A stretch of 40,426 nt of DNA from a bacterium (GCA_004558955.1 SFZC01000003.1:1-40426); one strand, 5' to 3'. Counted from the first letter of the stretch, positions 14,512 to 22,959 are shown. Numbers and translations: made by a program. The notes: generated by a model not told the origin, from the sequence alone.

Positions 14512-17500
14512 ATGTTTGAGATAAACACGGACAATATTTCGGAGAATTATAGCGAATTTCGTTCAAAAGTCAAACAGGGCCGTTCTTTTGCCGTAACCGG
14601 TTTGACCTCGATTTTGCGACTTTTTCTTGTTTCTAAAATTAAATTTTATTCAAAGAAAAAGGTTCTGTTTATCACTTCGACAGAGCAAAATGCCTTGAAA
14701 TACCAAAGCGACTTGCAAAGTTGTTTTAACGTGAAATCTTCTGTTATGCCGTTTCAAAATATTTCAATGTATGAGGCGGTTTCACCAAACTTGTATGATT
14801 ATGCTCAGCAGGTCAAACTTCTTCAAACTCAGCCTGATGTGCTGATTTGTCCCGTAAAATCTTTACTTGAAAAATTCCCGTCAAAAATCTTTTTCAAACA
14901 AAATAATATCAGTGTCAAAGTCGGCGATACCCTTGATTTGAAACAGTTTGCCCAAAACCTTGTGGATTTTGGCTACAAAAGAGCTACAATGGTAAATGAT
15001 ATTTCGGAATTTAGTATTCGAGGAGATATTATTGACGTATTTTCTCTTGATGAAACCCCCGTTAGAATTGAGCTTTGGGGCGATGAAGTGGTAGATATTC
15101 GCTATTTTAATAACGAAACCCAAAAATCAATCAGCAAAACCAAAAATATAAAAATTTTTCCTGTCTATAAATTTTTGATAAACGAACAAGAGAAACTTTT
15201 AAAAGATTTACAACAAGAAATTATTGAAGAGGACGAAGACTCAACGCCTGACGAGAAATTCTTTGACGGAATTGAAGTTTATCAAAATTATTTTAACAAA
15301 GATTTGGTCGGAATTTTGGATTATTTGGACGATTACGTTCTTATTTTTGATGAAACTTCCGAGATTTATTCAAAATATGAATTTCTTGAAGAAGGCTTGA
15401 AAAACCAATTAGCCGAGAACTTGCAACAAGGCTTGATTAAACGAATTGAGGGTAAAAATCATTACACTTATGAGGAATTTTTACGCAAAACTTCTTATTT
15501 CACAAAAATCGGTTTGAATAATTTTATTGACGGTCAAACAACCGAACTCATTGAATTTGATTCTCAGCCGTTGAGAAATTTTGAGGCAAACCTTGATTTG
15601 ATAATAGAATTTCTCAAAAATCACAAGGGATATAAAATAATTATTGCAACGGATTATCCTGAACGTGTCAAAGAAATTTTGGGTGAGAAGGAAATTTTTA
15701 ATGTAGAGTTTTCGGAAAGCACAATTCTTGGCGGTTGTATTTTAGAAGATTTCAAAACAATAATTATGACGGACCGTGAGCTTTTTAACAAGCGTTCTAA
15801 AGAGGTTACGGCATCTAAAAAATCTTATTACAAGGAAAAACCCGAATATATTGAAAATATTAACGACATAAAGGTCGGCGAATATGTTGTGCATTCAATT
15901 CACGGTCTTGGGATTTATAAAGGTCTTTCAAAACAAGAGATTGACGGTCAACTAAAAGATTATTTGACCATTGAATACGCAAACAAAGATAGGTTACATA
16001 TTCCTGCAGAACAAATAAATTTGTTGTGCCGCTATCGAGGTTCGGGAACGGTAAAACCGAAACTTTCCAAAATGGGCGGTCGAGATTGGGAAAACACCAA
16101 AGCAAAAGTTAAAAAAGAGGTTGAAGTTGTTGCTTATGACTTGTTAAGACTTTATGCAAGGCGAAAAATGCAACAAGGTATTCAATTCTTGCCTGATACA
16201 ACTTGGCAAATCGAAATGGAAGAAGCGTTTGAATTTGTTGAAACTCCTGACCAGTTAAAGGCAATTTCTCAGGTAAAATCCGATATGGAATCGGAACAAC
16301 CTATGGACAGGCTTATTTGTGGTGATGTCGGATTTGGAAAAACCGAAGTTGCAATGAGGGCAATATTCAAAGCCGTAACGTCAGGAAAACAGGTTGCAGT
16401 GGTCGTTCCTACGACCATTTTGGCACTGCAACATTATCAGACGATTTTTGAACGTTTTAAACCGTTTGGAGTTGATGTCGAATTGCTCTCAAGATTTAGA
16501 ACTTCTAAAGAACAAAAAGAAACCGTGAAAAATCTTGCAACGGGTAAATGTGATGTTGTTGTCGGTACTCACAGACTTTTGCAAGATGGGATAACCTTCA
16601 AGGATTTAGGACTTCTTGTAATTGACGAGGAACACAGATTTGGGGTAAGGCACAAAGAAAAACTAAAACAAATGCGAGAAAATATTGATATTCTTTCAAT
16701 GTCAGCAACTCCGATTCCGAGAACTCTATATATGTCATTGTCTGGAATAAAAGATATGTCCGTAATCAATACTCCACCGAAAAACCGCTTACCGATTAAA
16801 ACTTATGTTGGTGAATGGAATGAAAACATGGTGAAAAATGCAATAATCCATGAATTAGATAGAGAAGGACAAGTTTTCTATTTATATAATAGAGTCGAAA
16901 CAATACAAGAATTTAAAGCACAGTTGCAACGAATTGTTCCGAGTGCAAGAATTGCTGTCGGACACGGACAAATGAACGAAAAAGAATTGGAAGAGGTTAT
17001 TGTTGATTTTGCAAATCGTGAATATGATATTTTGCTTGCCACAACGATTATTGAAAACGGTATAGATATTCCAAACGCAAACACAATGATTATCCATAAT
17101 GCCGACAAGTTTGGATTGGCTCAGTTGTACCAATTACGAGGCAGGGTAGGACGTTCGCAAAGGCAGGCATATTGCTACTGTTTCTATACGAAAAATAAAG
17201 ATATCACCAAAGATGCGGTTCACCGCTTGAAGGCGATAAAAGAATTTACAACACTTGGTAGCGGATATCAAATTGCACTTCGTGACGTTGAAATTCGTGG
17301 GGTTGGAAATATTTTGGGAACAAAACAACATGGACACATGATAAATGTCGGTTTTGATACTTATTGCGAATTGTTGGAAGAAACCGTACAAGAATTGCAA
17401 GGTGAACACGTTGAAAAGGTTACTCCGACAATCGTGGATATCAATGTTACGGCATATATTCCTGACGAGTGGGTGGGTTCTGCCGAACAAAAAATGATTG

Positions 17501-17898
17501 AATATAAACGACTTGCCGATGTAAAATCTGCTGTAGAACTTGATTATATCGTTGAAGAATGGGTCGATAGATTTTCAAAATCGCCTGAATGTGTTGAAAA
17601 TTTAATCAAGCTTATTAGGTTAAGACTTTCAGCAACTGAGGTAAAAATTTCCGCCTTGCGAGAAGTTGACGGGGCTATCAGAATTTATACACCATATTCA
17701 AAACCCGAATGGAATTTGGTTCAAAAGGTTCTGCCAAAGAATATCAGCAGTAAATTAAAATTTACACTTGCTCCAAAGTCTTGCACTGATGGGGTTTCTA
17801 TCATTATATTAAATACTTCGTATGTAAATTTTAATGAAGTATTTAACATTTTGACGGATTTGTTTTATTATATACACAAAGTAAGTTACGAGTATTAA
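14512..17898 (+). CDS. mfd: Transcription-repair coupling factor Mfd
   Basis: The 1128-residue product displaces RNA polymerase stalled at lesions and recruits UvrA for nucleotide excision repair. It has an N-terminal UvrB-like region (about 1-320), then a CarD-like RNA-polymerase-interaction domain (GEYVVHSIHGLGIYKGL near residue 460). The RecG-like helicase follows, with Walker A GDVGFGKTE from residue 604, the Walker B box VIDEEHRFGV, SATPIPRTLYMSLSGI, and motif VI QLRGRVGRSQRQAYCY. The TRCF C-terminal domain comes last, after GAT-like GVGNILGTKQHGHM. Length is close to the usual 1150. The hydrophobic upstream extension from TTG 14476 is rejected in favour of ATG 14512. prsA follows after 17 bases, so they are probably co-transcribed. 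Confidence 0.97.
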   Translation: MFEINTDNISENYSEFRSKVKQGRSFAVTGLTSILRLFLVSKIKFYSKKKVLFITSTEQNALKYQSDLQSCFNVKSSVMPFQNISMYEAVSPNLYDYAQQVKLLQTQPDVLICPVKSLLEKFPSKIFFKQNNISVKVGDTLDLKQFAQNLVDFGYKRATMVNDISEFSIRGDIIDVFSLDETPVRIELWGDEVVDIRYFNNETQKSISKTKNIKIFPVYKFLINEQEKLLKDLQQEIIEEDEDSTPDEKFFDGIEVYQNYFNKDLVGILDYLDDYVLIFDETSEIYSKYEFLEEGLKNQLAENLQQGLIKRIEGKNHYTYEEFLRKTSYFTKIGLNNFIDGQTTELIEFDSQPLRNFEANLDLIIEFLKNHKGYKIIIATDYPERVKEILGEKEIFNVEFSESTILGGCILEDFKTIIMTDRELFNKRSKEVTASKKSYYKEKPEYIENINDIKVGEYVVHSIHGLGIYKGLSKQEIDGQLKDYLTIEYANKDRLHIPAEQINLLCRYRGSGTVKPKLSKMGGRDWENTKAKVKKEVEVVAYDLLRLYARRKMQQGIQFLPDTTWQIEMEEAFEFVETPDQLKAISQVKSDMESEQPMDRLICGDVGFGKTEVAMRAIFKAVTSGKQVAVVVPTTILALQHYQTIFERFKPFGVDVELLSRFRTSKEQKETVKNLATGKCDVVVGTHRLLQDGITFKDLGLLVIDEEHRFGVRHKEKLKQMRENIDILSMSATPIPRTLYMSLSGIKDMSVINTPPKNRLPIKTYVGEWNENMVKNAIIHELDREGQVFYLYNRVETIQEFKAQLQRIVPSARIAVGHGQMNEKELEEVIVDFANREYDILLATTIIENGIDIPNANTMIIHNADKFGLAQLYQLRGRVGRSQRQAYCYCFYTKNKDITKDAVHRLKAIKEFTTLGSGYQIALRDVEIRGVGNILGTKQHGHMINVGFDTYCELLEETVQELQGEHVEKVTPTIVDINVTAYIPDEWVGSAEQKMIEYKRLADVKSAVELDYIVEEWVDRFSKSPECVENLIKLIRLRLSATEVKISALREVDGAIRIYTPYSKPEWNLVQKVLPKNISSKLKFTLAPKSCTDGVSIIILNTSYVNFNEVFNILTDLFYYIHKVSYEY

Positions 17899-17915
17899 AA
17901 GAAAGAGAGAGGGAT

Positions 17916-19058
17916 ATGAAATTTTCAAAATTGTTGGCAACACTTGCCGTTGCAACCGTTCTATTTGCAGGTTGCGGAATTAAAGATCAAAACGCAATTA
18001 TAAAAATTAATGATAAAGCCATTACTCAAGGTGAATTTGACAAATTAATGGATCAAAACCTTGCTCAAAGTCCGTTTGGCAAACCTGAAGATATGAAAGC
18101 AAATAAAGAAGGTTTTTTATATTTGATGACAGAACAAAGAGTTGTAAATCAACTTATAGTCCAAGAACTTCTAAACCAAGAAGCAGCAAAACGTGGCATT
18201 AAAGTTTCAAACAAAGATGTTGAAGTGGCTATGAAAAAAGTTATCGACCAGATGGGTGGTAGAGACAGATTGTTAGAAGTTTTGAAAAACAACGGTGTTT
18301 CTGTTGCTCAATTCAAAAAAGACTTGAAGAACCAAGTAAAAATGCAAAAACTTGCTGATTCCGCAGGTAATGTAAAAGTTACCGACAAGGATTGCAAAAA
18401 CTTTTATAAACAAAATCCTGACAAGTTCCAAAACCCGGATAAGGTTAGAGCTTCTCACATCTTGATTGGTGCAAATCCTTTCCAAATTTCGGAAGAAATT
18501 AAAGGAAAATCAAAAGATAAGATTTCAGATAAAGATTTGAAAGCAAAAGTTGATGCAAAAATGGCAGAAAAGAAAGCGTTGGCTGACAAGTTGGATAAAG
18601 AATTGAAGGCTGATAAATCAAAATTTGCAGAATATGCTAAAAAATATTCGGAAGATCCTGGTAGTGCTCAACGTGGCGGTGATTTAGGCTTCTTTGCAAA
18701 AGATCAAATGGTTCCTGAATTTTCAAACGTTGCTTTCAGTGCAAAACCTGATTCAATTTCAGATGTCGTAAAAACTCAGTTCGGATATCATATTATATAT
18801 GTTCAAGACAGACGTGCTGCAGGAATTACACCTTATGAAAAAGCAAAATCAGACATTAAGGCTCATTTGGTTATGGAAAAACAAGTTAAAGCACTTGATG
18901 ACTTAATGGTTGCTGCTAAGAAAAATTCTAAGATTGAATACGTTGATGCAAGCTTTGACCCTGAACAAATTCAAAAGAAATTGTCAAAACAAATGGATTA
19001 TGCAACAGGCGGCAACGCAAGCAAAGTCAGAGAACAAACCAAGAAAAAGAATAAATAA
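17916..19058 (+). CDS. Parvulin-type peptidyl-prolyl isomerase lipoprotein (PrsA/SurA-like)
   Basis: The 380-residue product has a lipoprotein signal, MKFSKLLATLAVATVLFAGC, with lipidated C20. An N-terminal SurA/PrsA-like helical chaperone region (about 28-150) contains INDKAITQGEFDKLMDQN. The parvulin domain (about 177-300) contains VRASHILIGA, KYSEDPGSAQRGGDLGFF, MVPEFSNVAFS and VKTQFGYHIIYVQD. A Lys-rich insert of about 45 residues lies between the first strand and the rest. The protein should help fold exported proteins outside the cytoplasmic membrane. It sits directly after mfd; in many Firmicutes a PrsA-like gene is likewise near mfd. The ATG has GAGAGGG upstream and a strong terminator follows the gene. 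Confidence 0.92.
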   Translation: MKFSKLLATLAVATVLFAGCGIKDQNAIIKINDKAITQGEFDKLMDQNLAQSPFGKPEDMKANKEGFLYLMTEQRVVNQLIVQELLNQEAAKRGIKVSNKDVEVAMKKVIDQMGGRDRLLEVLKNNGVSVAQFKKDLKNQVKMQKLADSAGNVKVTDKDCKNFYKQNPDKFQNPDKVRASHILIGANPFQISEEIKGKSKDKISDKDLKAKVDAKMAEKKALADKLDKELKADKSKFAEYAKKYSEDPGSAQRGGDLGFFAKDQMVPEFSNVAFSAKPDSISDVVKTQFGYHIIYVQDRRAAGITPYEKAKSDIKAHLVMEKQVKALDDLMVAAKKNSKIEYVDASFDPEQIQKKLSKQMDYATGGNASKVREQTKKKNK

Positions 19059-19084
19059 TTCTGATTTATTTTAAAGATATTTTT

Positions 19085-19126
19085 AGTGGCAAGCACTTCT
19101 TCCTGAAGTGCTTGCCACTTGTTTTT
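19085..19126 (+). terminator. Strong intrinsic terminator after the parvulin gene
   Basis: AGTGGCAAGCACTTC (19085-19099) and GAAGTGCTTGCCACT (19105-19119) form a perfect 15-bp stem around TTCCT, followed by TGTTTTT. It closes the mfd-parvulin unit. Confidence 0.9.
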
Positions 19127-19127
19127 C

Positions 19128-19312
19128 GTCATTCTGAAAATCTTGAAAAAATCACCAAAATTTTAGGTGTTGAATTATATGAGTTATTCATTGACAATCA
19201 CGTCAAGACAAATGACGAACTTTTAGCAAAAATCAACGAAGGTCTTGACAAAATTTCAAAGGATAACAAAAAACTTCATATCATTTATTCTGTCATAAAT
19301 TTATTAAAATAA
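19128..19312 (+). pseudogene. 5'-truncated remnant of an XRE-type regulator
   Basis: The frame reads NLEKITKILGVELYELFIDN, then HVKTNDELLAKINEGLDKI and a short helical end (LHIIYSVINLLK). This matches, segment by segment, the end of the XRE regulator at 4.4-4.7 kb (LIERLSNVLHVNLEEFFKAE, then LQTREEMLSQLDFF). The DNA-binding part is missing. The break falls at GTCATTCTGAA (19128-19138), which is the terminal sequence of the dispersed repeat family, next to the terminator hairpin. No ribosome binding site or plausible start is present. I read it as a regulator gene destroyed by a repeat insertion or deletion. Confidence 0.6.
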
Positions 19313-19431
19313 ATCTTGAGGATATATGTAAATATATATGACGAACGTAGTAAAAAGTCTTGTAATATATTTATCTTTATTTTATGCTGAATGAAGGTAG
19401 AAAAAGATTTTAATTCGGCTTGGGAGAAAAA

Positions 19432-20370
19432 ATGAAGATTACCCCTTTAATGATGAATAGTGTAAATTTTGGGAATTCACAACCTGATGCAAATGTCAGC
19501 CACGAAGGCATAAAAAAGAAAACTCAAAAGAAATATAAAGACCCGTTACAAAATTACCCGATGCGAATGCTCGGTTATACAAACGATGTTGGCGTTGCAA
19601 TTAACGAACTGTTTCCAACATTTGCGACTTTGTGCTGGATTCCTGCCTTGATGTATTTTGGTGCTGATGTTTATGACAAGTACAAAAACAAAGGAAATAC
19701 CTATGACCCGAATGCAAAAAGAGCGTTTTCTCAGGCTGTTTTCCAAGCCAACGCAAGTATTATAATGCCGATGTTGTTCGGTCATATCGGTGCAAGTGCG
19801 TTTTCTCAAGTAGATAAGTATCACGGCTTGAAACTTTCAACCAACGCAAAAGAACAAACTTTGAGATATATCAAACGCTATGCGGCTTCTGAAAAAATCT
19901 TTGACCCAAACCAAGACAAAGATGCGATTTTAAAAGATTTTTCAACAAGTTTTGACAATTTCTATCAAAACAGTTCAAAAACTTACAAGAATAAAAATAT
20001 TTTCTTCAAGATATATGACAAACTTCTCGGTAACTGTCGTAAAGGTGCGGTTGCCAATTCAAACGAAACACGCTTGAAAGATTTTGCAAATAATAAATTC
20101 AAAAATATTATCGACAATGCAAAAGATTTAGATGCTTTGAATGCAAAATTCGACAAGGATATTTTCAAATTGAAAGCGTGGAAATCTGCAGGTTCTTTCA
20201 CCGCATTGTTATTAACAATGAAATTTATTGATTCGTTCACGGAAAATATTCTCATTAAGAAAATTCTTGAACCGCAAATGAAAAAGATTGATTTTCACAA
20301 ATTTCACGATATGACAAGCTTTACAGAAAAAGACGAAAACCCGTCTGCTGCTAAGTCTGTTTCCGCTTAG
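19432..20370 (+). CDS. Membrane-associated lineage-specific protein with MKITP-NFG amino terminus
   Basis: Not a family I can name. The start is ATG at 19432 with GGGAGA upstream, giving 312 residues. The opening MKITPLMMNSVNFGNSQ, then a disordered Lys-rich stretch, is a pattern I associate with many Gastranaerophilales proteins. Three hydrophobic segments appear: LFPTFATLCWIPALMYFGAD (about 60-80), SIIMPMLFGHIGASAF (about 110-125), and AGSFTALLLTMKFIDSF (about 260-280). Between the last two lies a charged helical region of about 130 residues. There is no cleavable signal peptide. It converges with the thioredoxin gene, overlapping by four bases. Role unknown; a membrane-anchored structural or scaffold protein is only a guess. 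Confidence 0.7.
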   Translation: MKITPLMMNSVNFGNSQPDANVSHEGIKKKTQKKYKDPLQNYPMRMLGYTNDVGVAINELFPTFATLCWIPALMYFGADVYDKYKNKGNTYDPNAKRAFSQAVFQANASIIMPMLFGHIGASAFSQVDKYHGLKLSTNAKEQTLRYIKRYAASEKIFDPNQDKDAILKDFSTSFDNFYQNSSKTYKNKNIFFKIYDKLLGNCRKGAVANSNETRLKDFANNKFKNIIDNAKDLDALNAKFDKDIFKLKAWKSAGSFTALLLTMKFIDSFTENILIKKILEPQMKKIDFHKFHDMTSFTEKDENPSAAKSVSA

Positions 20371-20672
20371 TTCAAATAATTCATGAGTTTGTTTAGCAGT
20401 TGGGATTTTGTATGAAATCCTGTGATTTCGGCAATTTGTTCTCCGTTTTTCAAAAGAATAAATGTCGGATATCCTGTGATATTGTAGCGTTGAGCGATTT
20501 CAGGGGATTCTTCGGCATCTACCAAACCTATCCAAATTTTTGATTGTTCAAATTCGGATAATTCAATGCGTTGATTTCTGCAGTATCCGCACCAAGTAGT
20601 GTAAAACTCAATCAACTTTAAACCTGTTTTTGTTTCATTATCAAAATTTTCATTATTCAGTTCAATTAACAT
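20367..20672 (-). CDS. Minimal thioredoxin
   Basis: Starting at ATG 20672, which has AAGGGAGA upstream, the product is 101 residues, the normal size of a single thioredoxin domain. The active site is W27-C-G-Y-C31 inside KLIEFYTTWCGYCRNQ, so the usual Gly-Pro between the cysteines is Gly-Tyr. The cis-Pro loop is present in NITGYPTFILLKNGEQIAEI. An in-frame extension to 20795 has no family similarity and overlaps the upstream gene, so it is rejected. No signal peptide, so a cytoplasmic disulfide reductase is likely. The GY variant may change redox potential or partner choice. Confidence 0.9.
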   Translation of the reverse strand: MLIELNNENFDNETKTGLKLIEFYTTWCGYCRNQRIELSEFEQSKIWIGLVDAEESPEIAQRYNITGYPTFILLKNGEQIAEITGFHTKSQLLNKLMNYLN

Positions 20673-20742
20673 AATTTTCTCCCTTAGCGGTTTTATTATA
20701 CCAAATTTCAAGCCTGAAACAAATAGGTATTTTGTCGGATTT

Positions 20743-21654
20743 TTAGTATCGGAGCGGAATTTTTGAACGATTAACCTCTTTGTCACGGTAGCCAAAATTC
20801 AGTAACATTCGATTTGTGCTTGTATAGAAAATGTTTTCATCAAAAGTTGGTCCGATATTCACCGAAACAACGGAATCTTTTGAAAATTTGTATTCAAGAT
20901 ACGGAACAAATAGCCCGTTTTTCTCGACAATACTTGTCGGTTTTGAATTTTCTGTTCCAAAAACATTAACAATGACTATTCTGTATTCGTGTTCGTTTTT
21001 GAATTGCGGATTTTTGAAGAAAATACTAACGATACTCAAAATGTCGATAAGTTCAAAAAGGATGTCAAAAAGTTTAACTTCGCTGGACTTTTTACTTTTC
21101 AATTCTTTTTCAAACAGAGAATTCCATTTTTTGAAAATTACATGGATAATTTTGATTTGCTTTTGTTTGTCATAAATTACACTGCCGTAAATCGGCAAAT
21201 AATCGTTTTCGCTCATCTCTTTTATGAGTTTTTGTTTGTCAAAACCGATATTATAGCCCGTGTAATTTTTACCTTTGGCATAATTGTTCCAAAGTGTCAG
21301 ATTGTCGCTTTCCGTAGAAAAAGAAGTTGTAAAGTATTCCAATTTATTTACAAAATCATCGTCACCGTCAACAATATGTTTGTATTTGTTGCTGAAATGC
21401 TTTTTTATTTTGTTAAAAAGGTCAGGATTAAGCCCTTCGGTTTTATCAATGAGTTTCACTATCAGTCGGTAGGAATAAGCGATTTCTTCCTTGTCGTTCA
21501 GGTATAGAGCGTTAGAAAATCGGATATTTTCGCCTGATAAAATATTCAAAAGTTTTTCAGGTTTTGTGTAGTGGTAAATCGTACAATTAGAGCCTGTGTC
21601 CAAAAATCGCTTAATTTTCGGAATCTTTTTCAATAAGTCATCATAATAAGACAT
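20743..21654 (-). CDS. DUF2971 domain protein
   Basis: The 303-residue product starts at ATG 21654 with GAGGT upstream; an earlier TTG at 21669 overlaps that site and is rejected. DUF2971 landmarks are TIYHYTKPEKLLNILSGENI, RFSNALYLNDKEEI, the WNNYAKGKNYTGYNIGF segment, and FKNEHEYRIV near the end. The biochemical function of DUF2971 is unknown; members often appear in accessory or defence-rich regions. There is no signal peptide or membrane helix. The toxin-antitoxin-like pair lies immediately upstream on the same strand and a thioredoxin downstream, which gives this stretch an accessory-island look. Confidence 0.8.
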   Translation of the reverse strand: MSYYDDLLKKIPKIKRFLDTGSNCTIYHYTKPEKLLNILSGENIRFSNALYLNDKEEIAYSYRLIVKLIDKTEGLNPDLFNKIKKHFSNKYKHIVDGDDDFVNKLEYFTTSFSTESDNLTLWNNYAKGKNYTGYNIGFDKQKLIKEMSENDYLPIYGSVIYDKQKQIKIIHVIFKKWNSLFEKELKSKKSSEVKLFDILFELIDILSIVSIFFKNPQFKNEHEYRIVIVNVFGTENSKPTSIVEKNGLFVPYLEYKFSKDSVVSVNIGPTFDENIFYTSTNRMLLNFGYRDKEVNRSKIPLRY

Positions 21655-21723
21655 TCCAAGACCTCGCAACTATATATATTATAACATATCTTGCGATTAT
21701 TAGGAAGCTTCAATGCTTGAAAA

Positions 21724-22029
21724 CTACATTTCTTGAAGTCTTTTTTCGTCTTTATCCATTCCCTGTTTTAAAAGAGATTTTAGATAAGTTTGATAGGGCA
21801 AACCAAGCTTTTGAGCAATTTTTTTAGCACGAGCAATTTCAAATTCAGACCAACGGAAATTTATTTTCGGATATTTTTTCTTGATATGCGTTTCCGCCAC
21901 ATCTATCGCCTGATTGACATCAAACGAATTTCCAAACTCATCAACCAATGTTGAAGAGCTATCAATGATTTGCTCGGTAGATGTTTTTAACATATTTTCA
22001 ATTTGTTCTTTGGTAAATTTATCTTTCAT
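21724..22029 (-). CDS. Putative antitoxin of a type II pair (CopG/BrnA-like)
   Basis: From ATG 22029 (GGAG five bases upstream) the product has 101 residues. The C-terminal half, WSEFEIARAKKIAQKLGLPY followed by QTYLKSLLKQGMD, has the form of a ribbon-helix-helix or BrnA-like DNA-binding end: a strand-like segment, a Lys-rich helix, G-L-P-Y-Q-T, then a second helix. The N-terminal half is charged and helical (KEQIENMLKTSTEQI). It begins two bases after the stop of the upstream 95-residue gene, so the two are translationally linked, with the presumed toxin first as in BrnTA and HigBA. The pairing is inferred from size, order and linkage. Confidence 0.6.
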   Translation of the reverse strand: MKDKFTKEQIENMLKTSTEQIIDSSSTLVDEFGNSFDVNQAIDVAETHIKKKYPKINFRWSEFEIARAKKIAQKLGLPYQTYLKSLLKQGMDKDEKRLQEM

Positions 22030-22031
22030 AA

Positions 22032-22319
22032 TTATCTCCAATCTGAAAACGCAGTAATAATAAACAAATAGGAATTATCTTCTTTTAATTTCATATAGTA
22101 TAACGAAATATCATAAGTAGCAGAATAGGCTTCATATCTTTTGTACTGTGGATTCCATTCTTCCTCACTGATAGTAAAGAAAGCACGAATAGCATCATCA
22201 GGGGTAATTAAATGCCTATGCCAAATATGCGGTTCATAAGAATTAGTCAACGGGTTCAAATCCAATTTGAATTTAAACGTATATTTTCCGACTTTTTTGA
22301 CTAAATACTTACTATCCAT
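22032..22319 (-). CDS. Putative toxin partner (95 aa, family not recognised)
   Basis: The 95-residue product starts MDSKYLVKKVGKYTFKFKLD and contains EPHIWHRHLITPDDAIRAFF, EWNPQYKRYEAYSATYDISL and DNSYLFIITAFSDW. The layout (His-rich W-H-R-H segment, an acidic helix, then two or three antiparallel strands) recalls small RelE/BrnT-fold RNases, but no catalytic set can be assigned. Its ATG is preceded at six bases by TATAAT, so its mRNA should be leaderless. Its promoter overlaps a TGTACA pair (separate entry). The companion gene follows after two bases. It may instead be a non-toxic small domain. Confidence 0.55.
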   Translation of the reverse strand: MDSKYLVKKVGKYTFKFKLDLNPLTNSYEPHIWHRHLITPDDAIRAFFTISEEEWNPQYKRYEAYSATYDISLYYMKLKEDNSYLFIITAFSDWR

Positions 22320-22325
22320 ACTAAT

Positions 22326-22354
22326 ATTATATCATATTGTACATGCTTTGTACA
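22326..22354 (-). promoter_or_regulatory. Promoter and candidate autoregulatory operator of the toxin-antitoxin-like pair
   Basis: On the minus strand TGTACA (22354-22349) serves as -35, a 17-base spacer follows, then TATAAT (22331-22326), and the ATG begins six bases later. A second TGTACA (22343-22338) lies in the spacer, 11 bases from the first centre to centre, which is one helical turn. Two palindromic boxes one turn apart over -35 and spacer is a layout suited to repression by a ribbon-helix-helix antitoxin. Confidence 0.55.
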
Positions 22355-22449
22355 CCCAAAAACGGAATGTATTAAGAATTATTATATGCACAAGAAACAT
22401 TACAAACACGAAATTTGCAATCATTTTGGAGATATCTTTTACACCGCTC

Positions 22450-22614
22450 TTATCGTTTGATTTTTGTGGTATTGGCAAGGCGATTTTTGATTTGGTTTAA
22501 TTCTTCTTTTGTAAGATGTTTTGATAAAGTTGTAAATTCTTCCATAATATCCCAAGAAGAATAATTTTTTGTTTCGACTTTTCTAATCCAATCGTTGACT
22601 TCTTTCGTAATCAT
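22450..22614 (-). CDS. Small charged protein (54 aa), hypothetical
   Basis: A short frame starts at ATG 22614 with AAGGAG about eight bases upstream. It reads MITKEVNDWIRKVETKNYSS, then WDIMEEFTTLSKHLTKEELN, and ends in NTTKIKR. It appears helical, with an acidic middle and a basic tail, and has no signal peptide. The good ribosome binding site and sensible composition support a real gene. It lies about 130 bases upstream of the toxin-like gene on the same strand, outside that gene's promoter. Function unknown; a DNA-binding accessory or small antitoxin is possible. Confidence 0.55.
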   Translation of the reverse strand: MITKEVNDWIRKVETKNYSSWDIMEEFTTLSKHLTKEELNQIKNRLANTTKIKR

Positions 22615-22959
22615 GATGGCTCCTTTTTTATATATTTTTTACACTAAAAACGACAATTTTATTATAGTCATTTTTCAAAATTTTGTAAACTTTTTTGAGA
22701 TAAATAATCCGTTTGTTGTATGTATATTAACACTCGTGAAAATATTTTTTGCTACAAAAATAGCTAAATGTTGAATAAATAATTTTTAACTTTTGTTAAA
22801 AATGTTACGGAATATGAAGCTTATTGTTAAACGGCGAAAACCATTACTATTAGCCGAATTCCACACAATATTAGCATATTGCATATTATCTGCTACGCAA
22901 TTCTCTGCAATTTAAATACTTTATATATACATAATATATAAAGTAAAGGAGAATTTATT
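22615..22959. promoter_or_regulatory. 345-base control region ahead of the L,D-transpeptidase genes
   Basis: AT-rich and without a coding frame. Its main feature is a perfect palindrome, CTTTATATAT-acata-ATATATAAAG (22919-22943), ending one base before AAAGGAG. In the mRNA it would form a 10-bp hairpin against the ribosome binding site of the first transpeptidase; in DNA it could be an operator. Several TATA-rich hexamers could be -10 boxes, but no clear -35 was found. Confidence 0.4.

Noticed and set aside
20673-20795. 41-residue N-terminal extension of the thioredoxin
   Set aside because: It overlaps the DUF2971 gene, has no family similarity, and the ATG at 20672 has AAGGGAGA upstream.
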